DNA from: Spirogloea muscicola
Taxonomy: Eukaryota > Streptophyta > Zygnematophyceae > Spirogloeales > Spirogloeaceae
DNA length: 10,050 nucleotides
Assembly (NCBI GenBank): GCA_009602725.1
Contig: WELB01000136.1
Location: 1-10,050 of the forward strand
Direction: 5' to 3'
This document shows positions 4,901-10,050 of the stretch, piece after piece; position 1 is the first letter of the stretch, and each line of letters opens with the position of its first letter. The notes under the pieces are model-generated. The model worked only from the letters and a program-made list of their open reading frames with translations, was not told where the DNA came from and ran no database searches. The position numbers and the translations under genes are program-made.

Positions 4901-7900
4901 GTCAGTGCCACCGCACTGACGCTCCCAGCCGCCACTGAGGGCCGGCCGGGGCCGCCGAATCACTGGCTTCCCGGTCTCAGTCTGCCGTCAGGGGCGGCCG
5001 CAGAGCCCGTCGGCGGAGGCGGCGCTCCGCCACTGCGCCGCGGAGCACGGCTTCGACCTGCGCGAGCTCCAGGCCGCGGAGCGCCTGGACCTCTACACCA
5101 GCATCCGCCTCGTGAACTACATCCGCAAGCAGGCCGGGCTCTCGCTGCGCTCGCTTCGTCCTCCTCACACGACGATGCTTAGCAATGCTGTGAATTGTAG
5201 GCTATGAATGGAAATCAGCAGCTTTGCGGTGAGTAGTATCTACTGATTGCCGCCGCTGCGGAAAGTCCTGAATTGCCTCCTTGCTGCAGGTCTCCGCTCA
5301 CAGCTGCATCAACTGCGGGGAGGTCTGCCGCGACTCGACCGCCATGCTGCAGCACATGCACAAGGCAGGCCACTTCTGCCTGCCGCCGCGGCCGTCGAGC
5401 CAGCCGGGGCTCAAAGCGCCTGCTGAGAATGGCGTCGAACGTGCTCGACCCTGGGACAGCGACGACTTCCTGGTCCCGACGATGGAGAACGATGCTCTGC
5501 TGTTCAGCCTTGAGGAGGATGACGACGTCGACGACGATGACATGCACGACAACGCCGACCTCGTGTTCGAGGACAGCATCAGGGTGCTGGACGAACTGGC
5601 GGCCGAGCACGGTGTCGCTGCCGTTCACAGAGCCAAGCCCGGGAGCAGTGCGTCAGCTGGACTCGACCTCAGAGCCAGGGACGAGCTCGAGGCGCAGCTT
5701 CACCAGCTCCGCTTGGCCAACAACTTCAGGAGCGCCGGAGGGCCGAGGCACGGGCTCGGCCACGCCCCTCTGTCTGCTCAGCTGCTGGCGGACGAGCTGC
5801 TGAGGCTGCGCCGGGAGAACGAGGAGCTGAAGACCGTGCTGGCGGGGCTGAAGAGCCCACCGTCGTTCCGGCCACGCCCAGCACGGACGCCCCCCACCCC
5901 TCACTCCACTCCGTCCTCCTCGCCGCTGCCGGAGCATGCCCTGCCTCCCTTCTCGCCGCCACACCCGGTTGCCAGTGCCCTCGCTGTAGTGAGGGAAGAC
6001 GATGACGAGCCAGACGACCTCAGGTCCGACGAACGGCCTTTTGACGATGAGAACGACACCGAGAACGATGAGGAGGACGATGGGGAAGCTGAGAAGTATG
6101 CGCCCGTGGAGACCATCTCAAGGCTCGGCACTAGCTGGCCTGAGCCTGACTCCACTGCGTTCGGGAGCCCAACAGATGCTGGCCTCATGCACTTTGCACG
6201 TGGAGCCACAGGCGAAAGACCAGAAAGCACCCCCGCTGCTTCGAAGTCGAACAGGCACCGTGGCAGAGGGAAGGGCCGAGTCAGATTTGCGGCCGTGGCA
6301 GAGCATGAAGCGCGGCGGATCGACTCCAGCTACTTTGACTCCTACAGTGCCTTCAGCATCCACAGGGAGATGCTTGGTGACAAGGTAAGAGAAAGCAGTG
6401 CCAGCTTGCGGAGTTGTTCGCATGCAGACACTGAAGATGTTGGATCTTAGCACAGACGCAATCGGAGGTGACGTTCCCTGTGAATGTGTCCTGCGCATGC
6501 GTGCAGTAGAGCCGCATCATTAGTCTCCCTGAGTCTCTTACTTTCCTAGATCAAGAACTTTACTTTTACTACTTCATGATCATCTGCAACCCGAACCGTA
6601 TGAAGTTTTCCCTTTCCTGTATAACTCCCAATGGCACCTTACTCCTGAACTTAGGCATCTTCTGTTACTAAGAGCCTAGTGTTTATATCTTGGGGCACTG
6701 TAGTACTTGACAACAATATGTACTTGCTTACATGTTACAAGCTCATAGATTAAAACTTGTCTTGGCCTATCATGACAACATGTGCAAAATAGAAGGGTTC
6801 ACTCACTTCGTGGTAGTCCCTTGTTGTCAGTGCAGGTTAGGACGGGGGCATATCAAACTGCCCTGCTTGGGAACCCTGCTCTCATTCGTGACAAGCTTGT
6901 GCTCGATCTTGGTTGTGGGACGGGCATTCTTAGGTAAGGCCAACAGCTATAGCAGGAGCCTTTGTGTTTCTGTGTTGGAGGAATGCAAAGAACCTCCTGG
7001 CACATTCTGCATTGCTGAGCTTGCAGTGCATGTTGCGCCAGCATGCACAAAATTCACCGGAACTGCATGCTAATCTGCAGTGAGCAAGTCATCATGAGCA
7101 ATGCCATCCTGCTTGGTCAGTTGAGCTCATAGTACTGGTAAACATCAACCAACTATGTCATGTGTACATGTTTCGTGAGGTTAACAAGCAGTGTTTGGTT
7201 GCTTCTCCAGCTTGTTTGCTGCTCAGGCCGGAGCAGCAAAGGTCATCGCGGTGGACGCGAGCCCAAGGATTGCTTCTGTGGCCCGCCAGATTGCGGAAGC
7301 CAATGCAGCCACCTGCTGCAGGAGCAGAGAGTCTTCTGCTGCACCTCAAGAAAGACCAGTCATTGAGGTTGTTGTTGGCATGATCGAGCAGCTGGACAGC
7401 CAGATGGGAATAGAAGAGCGGAGTGTGGACGTTCTTGTCAGCGAGTGGATGGGCTATTGCCTGCTCTATGAGTCAATGCTCAGCTCGCTGATATACGCCC
7501 GCAACAAGTGGCTCAAGCCTGGCGGAGCAATTTTACCCGATGTTGCTTCCATGGTGAGCTCTGCACGTTGCTATCAGCTGCAGACTGTTTGTGCTACACA
7601 GCGGATTGTGCAGTATCTGTACTTGTGCAACTGCATATCAGCAAGGATGAGCTCGACGGGATATACTTGTATTGCTTCTTCAGAAGGATTGGGTATTCCA
7701 CTTGGCGGTGCTGTGGTTGACATCTCTCTGTTTCTGGGGTCGCAGTATGTTGCTGGCTTTGGCAAGGGGGGAACAAGCCTCCCGTTCTGGGAGGACGTGT
7801 ACGGCTTCGACATGTCAGTCGTAGGTGCTGAAGTCATGCAGGACGCAGCCCAATACCCCATAGTGGACGTTGTGGAGGGGGAGGACGTGGTCACAACCTG

Positions 7901-8582
7901 CTGCCAGATCCAGGTACATGTGATGGTTGCATTGTTATAGGACCTTGTCCACAGTCAGAGTAATTCCAGAGTTCTTGCCGTCCTGTGTGGACATGTATGT
8001 GTAGCTCTTTCCTTGTTTGGTGGCATCAATATGAAGCTTGACAAAGATAGTCTGACAGCCAAAGCACCTCTACATGTGCAGTCATTCGATTTAACAACAA
8101 TAAAGCTGGATGATGTTGACTTCACATCGTTCTTCCAAGTGGAGCTGAAAGACTTGTCAGCTGCGCCATCACAACCTGATGCTCCTGCTTCCAACGTAAA
8201 CACGCCTGGTGCGAACGTCGTGTGGTGCTATGGCCTGGTTGTTTGGTTCGATGCCAGCTTCTCCGAGCGCTTCTGCAGTGAGAAGGCGACCCTCCTTACA
8301 ACGTCTCCTTTTGCTAAGCGGACTCACTGGGCTCAGACCATCCTCACTTTCAAGGAGCCTATTGCTCTGACTTGGGGCCCCCAGCAATCATCCTCAGAGG
8401 AGGCCAATCCTCCAAGCAAAGGGTCGGTTGGGACAGCAGTGCAGCCTGCTGTGGCAATCAGTGGAAGGATCAGCATTGCAAGGAGCTCGCGGCACCGCAG
8501 CATCGACATATCCCTGGAGACGGCTGCGAGCACCAGCGGCGGCGTAGTGCGGCGGTGGCCGGTTCAGCTCTTTGACATTTGA
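4721..8582 (+). CDS. PRMT3: Protein arginine N-methyltransferase 3 (PRMT3), seven-exon gene
   Basis: PRMT3 transfers methyl groups from S-adenosylmethionine to arginine. In animals, yeast and Arabidopsis the family is cytosolic and acts on ribosomal protein uS5/RPS2 in ribosome biogenesis. The best model joins 4721-4900, 5004-5132 (possibly to 5189), 5290-6384, 6836-6933, 7211-7553, 7746-7913 and 8082-8582, giving 837 residues (856 with the longer exon 2). Seen in order: acidic N-terminus, zinc finger 1 (C54, C57, H70, H75), zinc finger 2 (C109, C112, H125, H131), acidic tract, coiled coil, Pro/Ser-rich and second acidic segments, RGRGK motif (427-431), YFDSY (451-455), motif [10 protein letters not shown] (490-498), AVDAS (514-518), catalytic double-E loop with E579 and E588, beta barrel, THW (752-754) and a WPVQLFDI end. 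The start has a strong context, GCGCCATGG. Family PRMT3s are usually about 500-600 residues, so the middle is expanded. All key catalytic motifs are intact. Confidence 0.93.
5004..5189 (+). CDS. PRMT3: PRMT3 exon 2: second half of zinc finger 1 (3' end uncertain)
   Basis: From the acceptor CCGCAG ending at 5003, the frame reads [20 protein letters not shown], then [14 protein letters not shown] ending at 5132. This restores C-x2-C-x12-H-x4-H spacing with exon 1 and matches the PRMT3 phrase HGFD...LINYIR. A second acceptor at 4988-4991 would add four residues in the same phase. The 3' end is unclear. Homology suggests the protein passes from IRKQ directly to exon 3, but base 5133 starts GCCGGG, a poor GC-type donor. 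The nearest in-phase GT donor is GTGAAT at 5190, adding 19 residues. The strong donor GTGAGT at 5229 is beyond an in-frame TGA. Confidence 0.7.
5290..6384 (+). CDS. PRMT3: PRMT3 exon 3: zinc finger 2, expanded linker, start of catalytic core
   Basis: This exon of 365 codons lies between TTGCTGCAG and CAAG/GTAAGA, both in phase 0. It encodes [13 protein letters not shown]...HMHKAGH (finger 2), then [20 protein letters not shown], which resembles the acidic segment after the fingers in other PRMT3s. Next come a D/E-rich run (about 177-199), a heptad-like coiled coil including [19 protein letters not shown] (about 229-290), a Pro/Ser-rich stretch, a second D/E-rich run (about 339-371) and a basic [12 protein letters not shown]. 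The exon closes with [18 protein letters not shown], the conserved entry to the methyltransferase domain. About 200 residues of the middle have no counterpart I recognise. Confidence 0.9.
6836..6933 (+). CDS. PRMT3: PRMT3 exon 4: SAM-binding motif I
   Basis: This short 98-nt exon is bounded by GTGCAG and AG/GTAAGG and reads [20 protein letters not shown], then [12 protein letters not shown]. It lies in a frame different from the longest open frame at this place, so only splicing reveals it. The upstream join gives [13 protein letters not shown], an excellent family match. The downstream join splits a serine codon AG/C. The glycine-rich loop binds S-adenosylmethionine. Confidence 0.93.
7211..7553 (+). 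CDS. PRMT3: PRMT3 exon 5: Rossmann fold and double-E loop
   Basis: This exon follows CTTCTCCAG and ends at ATG/GTGAGC. It encodes [18 protein letters not shown], a variable stretch with [17 protein letters not shown], and then [36 protein letters not shown]. The two glutamates of the double-E loop (E579, E588) position the substrate arginine. The longer loop after AVDAS is also my recollection of plant PRMT3s, which supports a green-lineage origin. Confidence 0.93.
7554..7745 (+). other. PRMT3 intron 5, 192 nt, stop-free and a multiple of three
   Basis: The intron starts GTGAGC and ends TCGCAG. Read in the frame of the flanking exons it holds 64 codons and no stop, so an unspliced transcript would encode an insert between LPDVASM and YVAGFGKGG. 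Family alignment supports removal, because LPD...[14 protein letters not shown] is contiguous in related proteins. Confidence 0.85.
7746..7913 (+). CDS. PRMT3: PRMT3 exon 6: start of the beta barrel
   Basis: This exon of 56 codons, in phase 0 at both ends, reads [30 protein letters not shown] and on to [10 protein letters not shown] before [25 protein letters not shown] is a signature I associate with plant-type PRMT3. The following intron (7914-8081) has an in-frame stop (7938-7940). Confidence 0.93.
8082..8582 (+). CDS. PRMT3: PRMT3 exon 7: THW loop, beta barrel and C-terminus
   Basis: This exon follows CATGTGCAG and encodes 166 residues: [75 protein letters not shown], and a final [10 protein letters not shown] followed by TGA. 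The THW motif (752-754) lines the active site. Two low-complexity Ser/Pro/Ala-rich loops interrupt the barrel compared with animal PRMT3. There is no in-frame ATG role; the exon is terminal. Confidence 0.93.
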   Translation, partial: SFDLTTIKLDDVDFTSFFQVELKDLSAAPSQPDAPASNVNTPGANVVWCYGLVVWFDASFSERFCSEKATLLTTSPFAKRTHWAQTILTFKEPIALTWGPQQSSSEEANPPSKGSVGTAVQPAVAISGRISIARSSRHRSIDISLETAASTSGGVVRRWPVQLFDI

Positions 8583-9160
8583 GAGGTTTCCCTGACAATA
8601 TTGCATGCACATTTGCACGCACTCGGCTTCCGCAAAGTAATATAGACTCCCACCATGAGGCCTGGCACAAAGGCGTGCCTGAACTTGTGCCGTAGAATGC
8701 GCTTGTACACTTTGCCTCAGCCCTGGCCGAGCATGTTGCAGATTTTCTTGCCCTCTGGCCCTGCTAGGGTTTTGCTGCTTACAGAACGAGTGTGAGCTTG
8801 TTATGCTGGTGTGATAGGCGGGCCAAGGCCCGAGGTTGCGTCACTTTCACCATAAATGTACTCTTGTGGCGGTTGGTCCTGAAAGCTCGAACTGCGGGGA
8901 GCTTTCGATTCCAAAATAGCATTTAGATGGTGGTAGTTGACAGTTGCCATCCAGAAGTGCAGCAAGCAGCCATACACAACCTCGTTCCGGAGAAGAAGCT
9001 TCGGCCCAGAGAGGCTGAAGGCCAAAGCGCTTCAGGTACACGTCACAGCCGGCTTGCCAGTAGTAATTTGTGCTGGATCAGCACGATATCCATCTCTTTA
9101 TGCTTGCAGCCGCTCATGACAACCTCATAGAGCTGCAAAACTTGGAACACCTCTTCTAGG
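8583..9160 (+). other. PRMT3 3' untranslated region and intergenic DNA
   Basis: No convincing open frame occurs here. Candidate poly(A)-related words are AGTAATATAG near 8635-8645 and CATAAATGTA near 8850, neither a canonical AATAAA. I saw no TGTAA word in the first 250 bases after the stop, the signal common in chlorophycean algae, which mildly argues against that group. No RNA gene was recognised. Confidence 0.4.
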
Positions 9161-9171
9161 TGGCCACTTCC

Positions 9172-9200
9172 TTCTGGGCTGGCCAACCCCAGCTATCGCC
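9172..9200 (-). repeat. Repeat core R8
   Basis: On the reverse strand it reads GGCGATAGCTGGGGTTGGCC followed by AGCCCAGAAGG. It is a close relative of R5 at 3648-3673, which also shares the adjoining TCTACTGGA, and it faces the opposite-strand copy at 9379-9408. Confidence 0.55.
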
Positions 9201-9378
9201 GTCTACTGGAAAATTCTTTCATTCTTCCTCGCCAATAATAGGAGTCCGATACACCGTGCCTGTCAGGAGGTGGCTGCCATAGTGATGTTCTACTTTGCCA
9301 GTTGAAAAGAATGTAGCGACACGAAACTTGTTCTTAGCTAAAGTGGGCAACTGAAGAAGAGAGGCTCCATCCAAAGGA

Positions 9379-9408
9379 GACGATGGCTGTGGAAGCCAAG
9401 CCCAGAAC
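9379..9408 (+). repeat. Repeat core R9, inverted partner of R8
   Basis: GACGATGGCTGTGGAAGCC followed by AAGCCCAGAACAA matches the R2 core in the same orientation and R8 in inverted orientation. R8 and R9 enclose about 180 bases, with weaker inverted similarity extending inward (TCTTCCTC near 9220 against GAAGAAGAGAGG near 9353). This is probably another foldback-type copy or its remains. Confidence 0.5.
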
Positions 9409-9424
9409 AATTGACGTGTTCAGA

Positions 9425-9940
9425 GGGAGGCCCCAACATGGAAGCGCATTATTCATGAGCAGAACCAGTGGCTATTACGGGTGGCCTCTCTGTAGCTCTG
9501 AAGCTCTGAACCACTCATGGCCCTCCATAGAGAGAAGGTGCATGGTGCGCATGGAATCGAATGGGAGGCCAATTCTAGCCTTACAAATGCCCTGTTAACT
9601 GGGTAACGAGCTGGCTAAGGGGGACACTAAATCTCCCCGAGTGAGCACATGCACATCTGACAAGCTATACGGAGGCGCCAAACCACCACCACGGAAGCCA
9701 TTAGCCTGGGCTAATGCACGACCAGCACGCTAGTGTATCGCGAGTGCCTGGGAGCGCTGTAGACTCAATGATAGCCGCATTCTATGGCATGCAACGATGG
9801 CTTGCGGGACGCTAGAATGGCCTAAGCTAGATGCCCTCCATCAAACAATGCTCGCTTGTTCACGTTGGGAAGATAGCTTGAGATTCATATGTCCTGCCCG
9901 AGCCAAGTGGCAGCTCGTGCCACACGCCGGGCTCGCCGTG
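9425..9940. other. Intergenic DNA with no gene seen
   Basis: Only short open frames occur (for example 9797-9979 forward, ending in a polyglycine read of the CGG repeat). None has a recognisable motif. I see no tRNA fold. The last part probably includes the promoter and leader of the gene starting at 9976. Confidence 0.4.
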
Positions 9941-9945
9941 GCCTG

Positions 9946-9972
9946 CGGCGGCGGCGGCGGCGGCGGCGGCGG
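9946..9972 (+). repeat. (CGG)9 microsatellite
   Basis: Nine uninterrupted CGG units end three bases before the ATG at 9976. The repeat is most simply part of the 5' untranslated leader of the next gene. In the frame of that ATG it would read as arginines, but no upstream ATG was found in frame. Confidence 0.9.
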
Positions 9973-9975
9973 AGC

Positions 9976-10050
9976 ATGATCGACGTCGGCGGCGCGGGAG
10001 AGGAGCCGGTGCGCCTGCGGCGGGCGCGGCTCGTGCTGCCCGTCCAGCCG
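9976..10050 (+). CDS. Start of an unrecognised gene, cut by the window edge
   Basis: The ATG opens 25 codons with no stop to the edge: MIDVGGAGEEPVRLRRARLV, then LPVQP. The base composition is as GC-rich as PRMT3 exon 1, and the CGG-rich leader mirrors the leader of that gene. The fragment is too short for a family call. It could be chance openness in GC-rich DNA, but position, composition and leader make a gene start likely. Confidence 0.45.
   Translation, partial: MIDVGGAGEEPVRLRRARLVLPVQP

Noticed and set aside
5273-5803. Second forward frame of about 176 codons inside PRMT3 exon 3
   Set aside because: It is a Ser/Arg/Thr-rich shadow of the real frame, which contains the zinc finger and matches the family.
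6732-7073. Forward frame of 113 codons across PRMT3 exon 4
   Set aside because: The true coding frame here is a different one, giving [11 protein letters not shown]; this frame has no family match.
7574-7894. Reverse-strand open frame of about 106 codons opposite PRMT3 exon 6
   Set aside because: It is antisense to a well-supported exon and has no recognisable motif; its openness follows from the codon use of the true gene.
9580-9660. Possible tRNA-like or primer-binding-like words near GTTAACTGGGTAACGAG
   Set aside because: No cloverleaf arms or anticodon loop could be assembled.

Overview
The window is eukaryotic nuclear DNA, most likely from the green lineage (a green alga or an early-diverging plant). 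This rests on an intron-bearing gene with GT-AG junctions, a GC-rich coding sequence set among AT-richer introns, and a protein whose catalytic half reads like plant-type PRMT3. I see no prokaryotic operon structure, CRISPR array, tRNA or rRNA. The species cannot be named from the sequence.

The one gene I can name is a multi-exon protein arginine N-methyltransferase 3 (PRMT3) on the + strand. It runs from the ATG at 4721 to the TGA at 8580-8582, in about seven coding exons. It encodes two N-terminal C2H2 zinc fingers, a long acidic, coiled-coil and disordered middle, and a complete class I PRMT catalytic core: motif [10 protein letters not shown], double-E loop [14 protein letters not shown] loop, and C-terminus WPVQLFDI. 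At roughly 837-856 residues it is much longer than typical PRMT3s. The extra length is mainly a low-complexity insert between the fingers and the enzyme. One intron (7554-7745) is a multiple of three and has no stop codon, so its retention would keep the frame open.

Left part: 1-1765 holds open + strand stretches and splice-like junctions that suggest an unrecognised gene; the best pieces are 815-1044 and 1244-1348. From 2008 a CpG-rich degenerate CACGCGC tract leads into a repeat-rich intergenic zone (about 2220-4095). A family of short elements recurs there in both orientations, each carrying a self-complementary GGCTGG...CCAGCC core. Two copies form an inverted-repeat, foldback-like pair (3487-4095). 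A GC-rich block (4120-4345) ends in an 11-G run and an N at 4346. After the N the composition drops abruptly to AT-rich DNA with an 84-bp-period imperfect repeat, and then rises into the GC-rich leader of PRMT3.

Right part: after PRMT3 comes a noncoding stretch with two more copies of the repeat family in inverted orientation (about 9165-9420). A (CGG)9 microsatellite (9946-9972) lies just before an ATG at 9976 that stays open to the window edge, probably the start of the next gene.

I did not find an undescribed multi-gene system. The points of real interest are the expanded PRMT3, its stop-free intron, the dispersed palindromic repeat family, and the composition break at the N.
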